A DNA stretch of 64,000 nucleotides from Natrinema gari JCM 14663 (GCF_000337175.1 NZ_AOIJ01000061.1:1-64000); one strand, 5' to 3'; positions 7,935 to 16,637 are shown, counted from the stretch's first letter. Made by a program: numbers and translations. Notes: generated from the letters alone by a model not told the origin.

Positions 7935-8381
7935 ATGAGTTCGTCACTCGTAACCACCACTACAGTCCGCCGCACGGAAGTAGCGTTGGCAGTGCTCGTA
8001 CTCGGGTCCGCGGTCGTTCTTCTGGTTTTTAACGGCGGCCCAAGCGCTCTCTCCCGGAACGAAACGATACGGGACGCGTTGATCTGGACCCTGTTCTTCC
8101 TCGTTCCACTCGCTCTCGCGGGGACGACGCTGCTGGCGGTCGTGGCCGACACGGTAGGCATCGGCTCCGTGCTAGCCGGCGGAGTCGCAGTCGTGACGCT
8201 CGGTACCGTTGTGTTGGCCGTCTATACACTCCTCGCACCAACCGAAGGCGGGGTCTACTTCGGGCATTTCTTCTCGTACGGCGCGGCCCTGGCGCTCTCC
8301 GTCGTGGTGTTGGTTAGACCCATCATCGACCGACTGTCCGCGAATGTGTGGCTCCGACCGGGGCTGATCGAACTCTCATAG
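7935..8381 (+). CDS. Four-helix membrane protein of unknown function
   Basis: A 148-residue integral membrane protein with hydrophobic segments at about residues 14-34, 48-71, 75-97 and 107-128, and a short polar tail. The ATG at 7935 is preceded by an AT-rich element (AAAATAAAACC, about 7898-7908) suitable as TATA box. It follows the exported C39-like peptidase by 55 bases. A shared role, for example as a membrane partner or immunity-like protein, is only a guess. I do not recognise the family. Confidence 0.65.
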   Translation: MSSSLVTTTTVRRTEVALAVLVLGSAVVLLVFNGGPSALSRNETIRDALIWTLFFLVPLALAGTTLLAVVADTVGIGSVLAGGVAVVTLGTVVLAVYTLLAPTEGGVYFGHFFSYGAALALSVVVLVRPIIDRLSANVWLRPGLIELS

Positions 8382-8536
8382 GCCCGAGATCACGGCCGTT
8401 GCGGACGGTCACCCCCTGCGTCTCTTTCGCATTGGCGTCCGCGGTGCCACCGCTGCGAATCGGTCGACAGCCCGGTCGGTTCTCCCATGGCCCTCGCTGA
8501 GCGATCCGCTCGGCGATCCGATCACACGTCCGGGTC

Positions 8537-8746
8537 CTACTCCGCGTTCGCTCCGGCGGCCTCGCTATCGTCGTCGAAGACCTCGTTCTCCTCGACGACT
8601 CGATACGACGGGTCGTCACACGAACAGGCGTTGTGGGGACTCACCGGTCGCACCGTTCCGTCCTGACACGACCACACGGTAAAGAGTTCGCTGCAGGAGT
8701 CACAGACACCGGCCGCCTTCGTCTTGTCTTCGTCCGATCGTGTCAC
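8537..8746 (-). CDS. Small cysteine-rich (zinc-ribbon-like) protein
   Basis: A 69-residue acidic protein starting at a GTG. It has AAGVCDSCSELFTVWSCQDG in the first half and NACSCDDPSYRVVEENEVFDDD in the second. Two CxxC/CxC pairs could hold one zinc ion. The C-terminus is rich in acidic residues, normal for this proteome. It lies alone between a membrane protein gene and the large lipoprotein gene. Function unknown. Confidence 0.65.
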   Translation of the reverse strand: MTRSDEDKTKAAGVCDSCSELFTVWSCQDGTVRPVSPHNACSCDDPSYRVVEENEVFDDDSEAAGANAE

Positions 8747-8884
8747 GGCGATGGCCCCACTCGCAGTACACTGTCAATGGTTCCCAGTCGGAAAGTCTCT
8801 CGGGTCGGACTGACCGATGGCCGGCCGCTCCTGGGGCGATCCGTTCCCCGTCTCGAGTGTCGCCCGCCCCGAGAGCGACCCGCG

Positions 8885-10999
8885 TCACTGACCGCCGGAG
8901 AGTTTCTCGGCCCGCCGCGCCTGCTCGGTGCGCCGACTGGCCTGCTCGAGTCGCTTCCCCGTCGCGTTCGAGAGCGAGGCCGGAACGTCTGTCCGTGCCT
9001 CGGCGAGTCGCTCCTCCACCCGTTGGAGGCGTTCGAGGACGGTCTCGAGTTGCCGCTCGGTGGCCCCGCGGTCGTTGGCGCGCGCCCGCTCGGCGGCTCG
9101 CCGGGCGGCGTCGACGACGGCCGCGAGGGAGCGCTCGAGTCCGGTGACGGCGTTCGACGAACCGCTGTCCTCGTGTTCCGTCCCGTCATCGCCATCACCA
9201 TCGTCATCGTCGCCGACCGTCGCGATCTCGGCTCTCGTCTCTTCGGCAACTTCGGCGACGAACGCCGCGAGGGACGCTTTGCCGGTCTCCGGGCGCTCGA
9301 TGCGGACCGCCGATTCGGCGTCGGGGTCCGGATTGACCCGATAGGCACCGATTGCGTCGTCCGCGTCCCGTACCTCGGCCGTGTAGGCCCCGCCGCGGTC
9401 GACGTAGACGGCGTCGCGCCCGTCAACTGCCGACTCGTAGAGCCGCCCGGCGAAATCATCCTCGACGGCCACCTGCGAGAGGTCGCTCGTTCCGCGTTCG
9501 TCGCCGACTACTAATTTCGTCGCCCGATCGCGAGCCACCAGCGGAATCTCGCCGTCGACGCCCGCCGTCGTCGGGGCCCCGTCGTCCGAGACGGTGACGC
9601 GCTCGCTGTGTGGTTCCCGTCCCGCACCGTTGACGGTTACCCGGTGGTCGCCCGCGGGGATATCCCGTGCGACGGCGATGCCATCGAACGTCGGGACCGC
9701 TTCGGGTTCGCTCTCAAGCAGGACGACCGCCTCGAGATCGAGCTCGGTCGTGGTCAGCCCCTCGTTCGCCGGCGCGTCGTCGCTCGCGATCACGTCGGTG
9801 ACGCGGCTGATGACGGTATTGACCGGGGCTGCCTCGCCGATCGCGTCGTAGCGCTCGGCCAGCGCCGTTCGGTGGTTCGGGACAGAGATGTCCGCTGCCG
9901 GGTTGTCGTACCGGGGCTGGCTCCACGGGGTCCCCGTCGATGTGAGGTGGCCGGCGACGGCGTCTTCGACCGCTGTCGGGACACGAAACTCGAAACTCAG
10001 TTGCGGGCCGGTGAAGTCCGCGATGTGCTCGAGATCACCACTCGGGACGAGGTCGTACTCGATGTCGGCATCGGCCGCGCCCGTCCGCTCGTGGTGGCGG
10101 AAGACGAGTCCCGTTTCCCGCGACGGGAGGTCCGTCGGCGGCGATGTCACCGCATCGAACGACCGCACTGTCAGTTCCTCGTCGAGCAGCGACTCGCGCG
10201 TGACCGAGGGCAGTCGTTCGTGTTCGTATATCGGCTCGCCCTCGTACTCCGGGACGAGATAGGGGAGCCGCGAGCCCTCGTCGCGGGGTAGACCGTACGC
10301 CAGCGGCACGTCGGCGAGGTCTTCGATGCCCTCGATGGCCGTGTTCGTGATGTCCGCGAGCAGGTCGCCGACGGCGACTCGCTGGAAGCGATCGGCCGCC
10401 TCGTTGACCGAGAGCGCGCTCGAGTGCGAGCCGAGTTCCGAGAGGATGCGCGGGACCATGTCGGGATCCGGGTCCAGGTACTCGTTGTTCGGCACTGTCC
10501 GCGAATGGGAGCTGGCGACGTACAGCTGGGGCTCGTCGGTCTCCGTGTCGACGAAGACGTGCAACACTTCCCAGTCGTGCCAGTGGAAGTTGGTCGTGAA
10601 CTGGTCGAACGCCGAGTAACACCAGAACTGGACGACGGCCAGCGGCGACGACTCGTACTCGACGGCGTGATAGAAGACGGTCGGGTTCGGCGGGCTCCCG
10701 TCGCCGTCGTGTTTGTGGTAGCCGTCGACGGCATCGAATCCGGTGACGACCGTCTCGCCGTCCCGTTCGCTGGTGTACGGCCGTGGATCGGTCGGAAACC
10801 ACGATTCGTGGCTGTCGAAGTACAGCGTCGGTGCGAACCGCGTCGCCAGCGCCCGCGCCGTCTCGTCGTCAACCGGACTCGTTCGGCCGTCGGCTTCCCG
10901 TTCGAACGCCGAACAGCCGGCGAGTGCGGCCCCGCCGGCGCTGGCGAGCGCGCCCAGAATCGTTCGCCGATCGATGTCGCCCCCCGTTTCGTCGGTCAC
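8885..10999 (-). CDS. Large Tat lipoprotein with NPP1/Vps62-like HDWE motif
   Basis: A 704-residue protein with a twin-arginine signal (IDRRTILGALASAGG) and a lipobox at about residue 29 (LAGCS), so it is expected on the outer face of the membrane. Residues about 40-240 contain YFDSHESWFPTDPRPY, FYHAVEYESSPLAVVQFWCY and HWHDWEVLHVFVD, with His141-Asp142-Trp143-Glu144. The HDWE core recalls the metal-binding motif of necrosis-inducing NLP proteins and related Vps62-type domains. The middle holds beta-rich regions. The last 120 residues are helical and charged, possibly coiled coil (RLQRVEERLAEARTD), after a very acidic linker. No function can be assigned. A toxin role should not be assumed from the motif. 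Confidence 0.7.
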   Translation of the reverse strand: MTDETGGDIDRRTILGALASAGGAALAGCSAFEREADGRTSPVDDETARALATRFAPTLYFDSHESWFPTDPRPYTSERDGETVVTGFDAVDGYHKHDGDGSPPNPTVFYHAVEYESSPLAVVQFWCYSAFDQFTTNFHWHDWEVLHVFVDTETDEPQLYVASSHSRTVPNNEYLDPDPDMVPRILSELGSHSSALSVNEAADRFQRVAVGDLLADITNTAIEGIEDLADVPLAYGLPRDEGSRLPYLVPEYEGEPIYEHERLPSVTRESLLDEELTVRSFDAVTSPPTDLPSRETGLVFRHHERTGAADADIEYDLVPSGDLEHIADFTGPQLSFEFRVPTAVEDAVAGHLTSTGTPWSQPRYDNPAADISVPNHRTALAERYDAIGEAAPVNTVISRVTDVIASDDAPANEGLTTTELDLEAVVLLESEPEAVPTFDGIAVARDIPAGDHRVTVNGAGREPHSERVTVSDDGAPTTAGVDGEIPLVARDRATKLVVGDERGTSDLSQVAVEDDFAGRLYESAVDGRDAVYVDRGGAYTAEVRDADDAIGAYRVNPDPDAESAVRIERPETGKASLAAFVAEVAEETRAEIATVGDDDDGDGDDGTEHEDSGSSNAVTGLERSLAAVVDAARRAAERARANDRGATERQLETVLERLQRVEERLAEARTDVPASLSNATGKRLEQASRRTEQARRAEKLSGGQ

Positions 11000-11482
11000 G
11001 CTCCATCACGATCCGTCGCCGAATCGACGCCCGCAACTGCACCTGCCTCTGACATACCATCTCATGAGTCGCTCCGCTCAAGAATTCTTCCGTCCGTCTC
11101 CGAACGAAGCCGTAGACCGGCCCGCTCGAGGGGACACTCGAGCAGCGCTCACTCGTCGGGCGGCATTGCTTCCGCAAACGCCGATTCGGTCCCCGGTTCA
11201 CGTGTCGGGCCGAGAGGCGTCGCTTCCGACGCGCTCGGCGACCGTCACGAGGGTCGGTGTCGTCAGTTTCGGTTCCAGCGTGTGCGCGGGTGTTCCGCCT
11301 GTTTCTCCGAGCGTAACCCGTCGTCCTCATCGTCGATTTCGTATCGCGCATTTTGGTTTATCAATGCGGAACCGATCGATAATGCGATGTCGGGATGATG
11401 ACCCCCGAGCGGATCGGCCGCTCCCGATCGGGGGCGTTCAGGGGTGACCGCTGTCGACTGACACAGACCGACTCGAGACGCG
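11000..11482. other. Gap without a recognisable gene
   Basis: No frame here reads like a protein on either strand. The part next to 10999 should hold the promoter of the lipoprotein gene on the minus strand. An AT-rich spot (TTTTGGTTTATC, about 11352-11363) looks TATA-like, but no gene start follows at the right distance. Confidence 0.5.
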
Positions 11483-11878
11483 TTACAGAACTCGATCCGG
11501 CCGGATTCGCAGAAGCACGCGCTCGGTTTGGATCGTCGGCTGATACTCGTCGACGCCCTGGTAGCGACGGGCGAGTTCGTCGATGTGGTCGCGAGCGCCG
11601 TCGGTGGTGACGGCGTCGACTTCGCCAATCACCGAGAGGAAGCGATAGGGGTCGTCCGGGTCGGTCATACTGACGCCGACGCCGGGGTTGTTCCGGACGT
11701 TACGCTCTTTCTGCCGGCCCCGCTCGGTGTTGATCAACAGTCGGTCGTCGGCCTCGTCGTAGTCGATCCACACCGGCGTGACGTGCGGGAGTCCGTCTGC
11801 CGTCAACGTCGCGACGTGTGCGAACGTCTTCTTCTCGAACAGATCGTGGAAATCGTCGGGTATCGAGGCCATAGCCAT
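11483..11878 (-). CDS. Pyridoxamine 5'-phosphate oxidase family protein (F420/FMN-binding type)
   Basis: A 131-residue split-barrel flavin- or F420-binding protein. DFHDLFEKKTFAHVATL, then GLPHVTPVWIDYDEADDRLLINT and RGRQKERNVRNNPGVGVS, are the family hallmarks; the arginine-rich part contacts the cofactor phosphate. Such proteins often reduce small molecules with F420H2, but the substrate is unknown. The ATG at 11878 (MAMASIPDDF) is chosen because residues upstream of it are low-complexity and unlike the family. A second member lies at 23670-24122. Confidence 0.85.
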   Translation of the reverse strand: MAMASIPDDFHDLFEKKTFAHVATLTADGLPHVTPVWIDYDEADDRLLINTERGRQKERNVRNNPGVGVSMTDPDDPYRFLSVIGEVDAVTTDGARDHIDELARRYQGVDEYQPTIQTERVLLRIRPDRVL

Positions 11879-12051
11879 CGTGTTCCTTTGCCACCCCTGG
11901 CCTTGTGTTTGCTGCCGACACCCACCGACCCTGACCGGTCTCGAGGTCACCGGATCGATCGCCCGCAGACGAGGGTTGGTGCGGCCCGGCCGGCAGCGAC
12001 CACGCAAGTGTCGGCTGACGGCTTATACACCTCGACGCTGACTCCCTGCGT

Positions 12052-12336
12052 ATGACTGATCGTCAGCCGTCGACCCGTCGACGAGTGCTGAAACTAGGCG
12101 CAGCGGCCTCGACCGCGCTCATCGCCGGCTGTGGCGGACCAGGAGACGGCGGAGACGAAAACGAGACGGGGATGAACGAAACCAACGAGACTGGCATGAA
12201 CGAGTCTAACGAGACGGGGATGAACGAAACCAATGAGACCGGAATGAACGAGTCTAACGAGACGGAGATGAACGAGACGAACGAAACCAACGAGACCGGG
12301 ATGAACGAGTTCAACGAAAGCAACGACAGCGAATAG
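12052..12336 (+). CDS. Short lipoprotein with NETGMNE repeats
   Basis: A 94-residue exported protein. RRRVLKLGAAAST followed by a lipobox (LIAGC) marks a lipid-anchored product. The rest is almost entirely an eight-residue repeat of the form NETGMNET or NETGMNES, rich in N-x-T/S sequons that could be N-glycosylated in haloarchaea. There is no globular domain. It may act as a flexible acidic surface coat or spacer. The DNA repeat (24 bases) should make its length vary between strains. Confidence 0.8.
   Translation: MTDRQPSTRRRVLKLGAAASTALIAGCGGPGDGGDENETGMNETNETGMNESNETGMNETNETGMNESNETEMNETNETNETGMNEFNESNDSE
12160..12312 (+). repeat. 24-bp tandem repeat encoding NETGMNE(T/S)
   Basis: Imperfect 24-base units (AACGAGACGGGGATGAACGA plus four bases) repeat in frame about six times inside the lipoprotein gene. 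One unit is interrupted by extra NET codons. The copies differ at silent positions, so the array is not brand new. Confidence 0.8.
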
Positions 12337-12407
12337 CGTCCGCGCTCGAGTTCGGCTCGTCGAGACGGGACGTAACCGTTACCGGTCCTCGCTGCCTTCC
12401 TCGAGTA

Positions 12408-13136
12408 ATGACCGAGGGACTCGAGACGGCTGTCGAGGAGACGGACGCGATCGCCGAACGGCGGGACGAACTGGCGGCCCGCGTTCGGACACACGCCGGC
12501 GAGATCGCGCGGGAACTCGCCGTCTTACAGGGCGGGGACTACGGCCAGGAAACGTTCACCACCGACGCCGGCAGTTGGACGCTCAAGTACGAGGCCGGCG
12601 ACGTCCAGTACCTCCGCTTCGACCCGCAATCCGGCGCGGATATCTACGTCGTCTCGAGCAAACACCCGCCCGAACCCGAGCCCCTCGAGCGGGCGATGGC
12701 CGACTACGGCGCGTTCGTCGAAGCCTACAACGAGTACGTTCGCTCGTTTGACGGCCTACTGACGGATGTCGACGACGAGTTTCCCGCCGTCGAATCGACA
12801 GCGGAGTTGGTGGCCGAACGGGACCGGATCGTCGACCGGGTTCGCGATGTCTGTGACGCGATGGCGAGCCAACTCCACCGGTACGACGGCACGTACGGGA
12901 CCTATGCGACGACGATCTCGGGCACCCGCTGGGAACTGAAGTGGGAGGACGACCGCGCGTCCTATCTGCGGGTCGGCGGCTCCGACGGCGTTTACCTGCT
13001 CTCGCAGTACGGCCCGCCGGCGGCTCCGGAGGTACGCCGACTGGCCGACGACGTTCCCGCCTTCGTCGCCGACTTCAACGATCACGTCACCGCTCTCGAG
13101 GCGGATCTCGAGGGCGTCAGCTTCGCCGACGTCTAA
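12408..13136 (+). CDS. Internally duplicated haloarchaeal protein of unknown function
   Basis: A 242-residue acidic cytoplasmic protein made of two similar halves. The first half has GDYGQETFTTDAGSWTLKYE, then VQYLRFDPQSGADIYVVS, and ends near FVEAYNEYVRSFDGLL. The second has GTYGTYATTISGTRWELKWE, then ASYLRVGGSDGVYLLSQ, and ends near FVADFNDHVTALEADL. Each half therefore has a helix, a four-strand sheet and a closing helix. A long helix precedes each half (DELAARVRTHAGEIAREL and DRIVDRVRDVCDAMASQL). I recognise it as a haloarchaeal conserved hypothetical but cannot name a function. No signal or membrane segment. Confidence 0.75.
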   Translation: MTEGLETAVEETDAIAERRDELAARVRTHAGEIARELAVLQGGDYGQETFTTDAGSWTLKYEAGDVQYLRFDPQSGADIYVVSSKHPPEPEPLERAMADYGAFVEAYNEYVRSFDGLLTDVDDEFPAVESTAELVAERDRIVDRVRDVCDAMASQLHRYDGTYGTYATTISGTRWELKWEDDRASYLRVGGSDGVYLLSQYGPPAAPEVRRLADDVPAFVADFNDHVTALEADLEGVSFADV

Positions 13137-13324
13137 TCGCCACGGCGTGGTGGACTGTCAGAGACGCCTGTGTCGCCATCACTTCGGTCGGCATCGGCCC
13201 CGACGGTCGCGGCCGCGTTTCGCAGGGATACCGAGCGAACCCGAACGCTCTATACCGAAACTAGTAGCCGTTTTGTACCGTCTGGACCTAGTAGACGGTG
13301 GCGACGACGGTCGCCTGGATTATC

Positions 13325-13552
13325 ATGGATGGCCCGACCCACGCCGATGAGGGAACTGCCCACGAGTACGCGGCCGAAACCGACGAAACCGATCCCGCGG
13401 GGCCGATGCTGTTCGACGCGATCGTCGTCCGCTACCAGTCCGGAAACGATCGCTGTACGCTCGTTCCCCGTAACGGCTCCACCGACGAGAAGCTGAACGC
13501 CTGGCTCACTGCGGATCTGGAGACGGTCGTCGATCTCGACGACGCTCGCTGA
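13325..13552 (+). CDS. DUF7511-like small protein
   Basis: A 75-residue protein, from the ATG at 13325. FDAIVVRYQSGNDRCTLVP, then STDEKLNAWLTADLETVVDL, parallels the DUF7511 protein at 3442-3633 (VIVENDDAPDECALFP, then EDELTTAWIAAYDDSFVAL). It is more divergent, lacking the EN-D core. Its function is unknown. It stands alone and is followed by a convergent PadR-type gene. Confidence 0.65.
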   Translation: MDGPTHADEGTAHEYAAETDETDPAGPMLFDAIVVRYQSGNDRCTLVPRNGSTDEKLNAWLTADLETVVDLDDAR

Positions 13553-13631
13553 CGGCGACTGGGTCCGCCGGAGACCCTGACGCGAAGCGATGCGCTTTGC
13601 GGTCTCGCCATCGAAAGAACACGGTCAGGAG

Positions 13632-13907
13632 CTACACGTCGACGTACTGGTCGACCCACTCCTGACGGCGCTGCAACGCGCGTCTGCCTTTCGGCGTCAG
13701 CGCGTAGTAGTTCGTCCGCCGGTCGAGTTCGCCTTTCTCGACGAGATCCGTCTCGACGAGCGTATCGAGGTTCGGATACAGCCGGCCGTGCGTGACCGGC
13801 TGCTCGATGTAGCTATTGATGTCGTCGAGAATCTCCTGCCCCGACGGTCGGTCTTTCCCTGCGATCACGTACAACAAATCACGCTGGAAGCCAGTTAGCT
13901 GGTCCAT
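13632..13907 (-). CDS. PadR-family transcriptional regulator
   Basis: A 91-residue winged-helix DNA-binding protein. TGFQRDLLYVIAGKDRPSG, QEILDDINSYIEQPVTHGRLY and NLDTLVETDLVEKGE form the helix-turn-helix and wing, and DRRTNYYALTPKGRRALQRR is the classic PadR end. Short PadR proteins of this size lack the C-terminal dimer helices of the larger class. The ligand and target are not visible. The upstream region to 14093 may hold its promoter. Confidence 0.9.
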   Translation of the reverse strand: MDQLTGFQRDLLYVIAGKDRPSGQEILDDINSYIEQPVTHGRLYPNLDTLVETDLVEKGELDRRTNYYALTPKGRRALQRRQEWVDQYVDV

Positions 13908-14093
13908 GGATCACCCTCTGAATGACGACGGTCACGGCTCCGTGGCTTTGTTATAGAGCTGGTACGTGGCGCTCGCGAGTCGGAACGCACCGCGTAGGCT
14001 CCCGCTGGGCCCGCGGCTCGAGGGGGGAGTCGCTCCTCTCGAGTCCGCCCGCGTGACGCGGCGTTTTTGACGGGCACCGCCGTACTGGCGGGT

Positions 14094-14657
14094 ATGCCAA
14101 CCGATCCACTCGCCTGGGAGACGCGCGAGCGACGGGTAGCCTACTCCTGTCCGGGGTTCGATGTCGTTAACGAGTCCGTTCGGTATCCCGACGGCTCCGA
14201 CGGCGAGTTCGACTACCTCTCGGAGCCGGCCAGCGTCTGCATCTTGCCGTTTACCCCCGACGGCGATGTCGTCTGCATCGACGAGTGGCGACAGGCCGTC
14301 TCACGGATCAGCCACGGACTCCCCGTCGGCGGCACCGAACCGGATGACGACGATCTCGAGACGGCTGCGCGCCGGGAACTCGCCGAGGAGACCGGCCACG
14401 AGGCCGAGACGCTGGAGCAGCTCGTCACCGTCGAACCGGCCAACGGGATCGCGGACGCCGTCTTGCACGTCTTCGTCGCTCACGGCTGCCGGCCGACCGC
14501 CGAACAGCGACTCGACCACAACGAGAGCATTCGCGTGCGGACGCGGTCGCTCGCCGACCTGACCGATGCGGTGGCCGACGGCGAGATCCGTGACGGGCGG
14601 ACGGTGCTTGCCCTCTCGTACTATCGGCTCTTCGACGACGGAGACGGGTCGGCGTAG
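14094..14657 (+). CDS. NUDIX hydrolase (ADP-ribose pyrophosphatase-like)
   Basis: A 187-residue enzyme that probably hydrolyses nucleoside diphosphates linked to another group, such as ADP-ribose. The Nudix box is read as GTEPDDDDLETAARRELAEE followed by TGHE; the REL-AEE-TG core with its metal-binding glutamates is intact. SVCILPFTPDGDVVCIDEW before the box and VEPANGIADAVLHVFVAHG after it match ADP-ribose pyrophosphatases. I start at ATG 14094 (MPTDPLAWE) because the nine residues before it are unlike the family. Confidence 0.88.
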   Translation: MPTDPLAWETRERRVAYSCPGFDVVNESVRYPDGSDGEFDYLSEPASVCILPFTPDGDVVCIDEWRQAVSRISHGLPVGGTEPDDDDLETAARRELAEETGHEAETLEQLVTVEPANGIADAVLHVFVAHGCRPTAEQRLDHNESIRVRTRSLADLTDAVADGEIRDGRTVLALSYYRLFDDGDGSA

Positions 14658-14720
14658 CGAACGGTGTCCGGCGTTCGATACCGCCGACCGTCACTGGGTC
14701 ACGCGATCGATCCGGTTCGA

Positions 14721-16025
14721 TCAGCCGAGTATGGCTCCGTCGCTTTCGTTGCCCCCATTATCGGTTTCGTTCGTGCTTTCGTTGCCCGTTTCGGTTACCG
14801 ACGCGTTGTCGTCGCCTTGCTGCTCGAGTGCCGCTTGGACGCCCTCGGTTTCACCGACCGAAACCGTACTCACGTTGCTGCTTTCGACCATCATCGAACT
14901 CGCCGAGAGCGACGAAATCGTCTCACCCTCGGTCATCTCGGCGTCGTCGACTGCGGTTTCGGTCGTCTCGTTGTCGGCCGTCTCGTTGGCTATGTCGTCC
15001 GTCTGGGTGCCGTCTTCGGACTCGTTGTCGTCGGTCTGGTTGAATATGCCATCCGTCTGGTTACCGTCTTCGGACTCGTTGTCGTCGGTCTGGTTGAATA
15101 TGCTATCCGTCTGGTTACCGTCTTCGGACTCGTTGTCGTCGGTCTGGTTGAATATGCCGCCCATCTGGTTGCTCGCTTCTGACTCGTTGTCGGCCGTCTC
15201 GTTTGCTTCTTGGGCCGTCTCCCCGTCGTCAACCCGATCGAGCGTGCCGATGGTCATCGATTCGAACGTGATCTCATCGACGTCGAACTCCTCGACGGTC
15301 AGCGACTCGATCATCTCGGTGCTTTCGTTCGTCTCCCCGGTACTTTCGTTCTCGTCGGCGGTGCTTTCGTTCGTCTCGCCGCCGCCATCGCCGTCACCGC
15401 CGAACAGACCGCTGACGAAATCGGAGATGCCCGAGAGGATTCCCCCGTCGCCGTCCTCGACGGTGAGGTCCTCGATCATCAACCGATCGGCGGTCATCGA
15501 CTCGATCGTCATGTTCTGAACCGCCACGGTATCGGCGTCTTCGCTGAGCACCTGTTCGATGCCGTCCGCCGATTCGTTGTCGGTCGCGGCGGCGCTCTCG
15601 TTGTCGCCCTCACTCTCGTTGGCCCCGTCGATGCCACCGTCCGTCTCGAGGTCGGTGATCGAGACGTTCTCGAGCGCGAGCGAATCGAGGGAGACGTTCG
15701 AGATCGTGACGCCGCTGGTCTCGGACTGGTTACCGGCCGCGGACTGGTTGCCCGCCGACTCGTTCAGTTCCTCGAGCTGCTCGCTGTCCTGGATGTCCAG
15801 CTGTTGGACACTGAGCTCCTCGATCGTTGCGTTTTCGACGGTTATGTTTTCGAGTTCGAGCGTGCTGACCTGTACGTTCTCGAGCGTTGCGCTCGTGTCG
15901 CTCATGTCTCCGGCGTCGTTCGCGGCTGTGTCCGTGGTCGCTCCACCGACGAGGGCGGGACCCCCCGAGAGCAGAACCAGCAGCGCGACGAACGCGACGC
16001 CGATGTGTTGCGATCGTGAAACCAT
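14721..16025 (-). CDS. Secreted acidic surface protein with pentapeptide-like and NQTDDNESEDG repeats
   Basis: A 434-residue exported protein with a Sec-type signal peptide (HIGVAFVALLVLLSGGPAL). Two regions alternate. One has short strand-like repeats such as LENVQVSTLELENITVENAT and MTIESMTADRLMIEDLTVED, suggesting a beta-solenoid resembling pentapeptide-type repeats. The other is acidic low-complexity sequence full of NES, NQT and NET sequons. Near the C-terminus, three copies of an 18-residue repeat (NQTDDNESEDG plus QTD-IF) follow each other. No C-terminal membrane anchor is seen. A surface-exposed, glycosylated stalk or coat is the best inference. Confidence 0.75.
   Translation of the reverse strand: MVSRSQHIGVAFVALLVLLSGGPALVGGATTDTAANDAGDMSDTSATLENVQVSTLELENITVENATIEELSVQQLDIQDSEQLEELNESAGNQSAAGNQSETSGVTISNVSLDSLALENVSITDLETDGGIDGANESEGDNESAAATDNESADGIEQVLSEDADTVAVQNMTIESMTADRLMIEDLTVEDGDGGILSGISDFVSGLFGGDGDGGGETNESTADENESTGETNESTEMIESLTVEEFDVDEITFESMTIGTLDRVDDGETAQEANETADNESEASNQMGGIFNQTDDNESEDGNQTDSIFNQTDDNESEDGNQTDGIFNQTDDNESEDGTQTDDIANETADNETTETAVDDAEMTEGETISSLSASSMMVESSNVSTVSVGETEGVQAALEQQGDDNASVTETGNESTNETDNGGNESDGAILG
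15012..15173 (-). repeat. 54-bp tandem repeat, three copies
   Basis: The string GTCTTCGGACTCGTTGTCGT starts at 15012, 15066 and 15120, so the period is exactly 54 bases. The copies are nearly identical. In frame they encode an 18-residue unit within the surface protein. High identity suggests recent amplification and likely length variation between strains. Confidence 0.88.
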
Positions 16026-16413
16026 GCGCGCCGGGGTAGGATCGTCGCGGGGCTAAAACGGGCAGACTGTTACGGCATTACCGACGGGAAAATCGATGTT
16101 TCGGGCACGAGATCGAGCGGGTACGGCCGACCCCGTCGTCCCTCGTTCGATCGCCACGCCCGCCGGGAGTCGAGCGGAACCGACACGCCGGTATCGCGCC
16201 GTCTCCCGTTGCACGGCCGTCCGAGACCGGATCGCACGTCGACCGATTCCACAGCGATCGGTTACCGTCCCCTCCGGATGCAAAGTATCGGTTATCGTGG
16301 TGAAACGGCACCGACTGCTGAGTTGCAGGCCCGTTCGGGCGAGACCGGCGGCTCGTCCTGCCGACCGGGTTCCGGCACGGTCGCTCGAGGCTGTGGCCAA
16401 GCGGACGGGTCCG
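16026..16413. other. Gap without a recognisable gene
   Basis: I find no convincing protein on either strand. The left end should contain the promoter of the surface protein gene (minus strand). Long open frames here are only GC-rich shadows. Confidence 0.45.
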
Positions 16414-16605
16414 TTACCCGAGCCGGAGCTCTCGCGTCTCGACGGCGTTGCAGGTGGGACAGACGAACTGATAGCGGACTCGCCCGCCCGAGGTGGTGAC
16501 ACGCCACCCACCCTCCGTGTCGACGTATCCGCAGGCCGGACAGCGGAGGTCCGACTCGTCGAACTTCTCGCGGAGCCGCTCGAACGGTGACCGATGCACC
16601 GACAT
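16414..16605 (-). CDS. HVO_0649-family zinc-finger protein
   Basis: A 63-residue protein with a zinc ribbon: CPACGYVDTEGGWRVTTSG, then VRYQFVCPTCNAVETRELRL. Two CPxC knuckles on either side of a GGWR hairpin match the HVO_0649 family as I recall it. The N-terminal helix SPFERLREKFDESDL is charged. Its ATG at 16605 is about 27 bases from a TATA box (ACTATATAAC, about 16627-16636). Function unknown, probably regulatory or an adaptor. Confidence 0.8.
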   Translation of the reverse strand: MSVHRSPFERLREKFDESDLRCPACGYVDTEGGWRVTTSGGRVRYQFVCPTCNAVETRELRLG

Positions 16606-16625
16606 ATGTTAGTATACACCACGAC

Positions 16626-16637
16626 ACTATATAACAT
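16626..16637 (-). promoter_or_regulatory. TATA box of the zinc-finger gene
   Basis: An AT-rich element (ACTATATAAC) about 27 bases before the ATG at 16605, in the region shared with the divergent LOV regulator gene. Confidence 0.6.

Noticed and set aside
8633-9514. Plus-strand open frame across the lipoprotein gene end
   Set aside because: Translation is Arg/Gly-rich shadow; it overlaps two better genes on the other strand.
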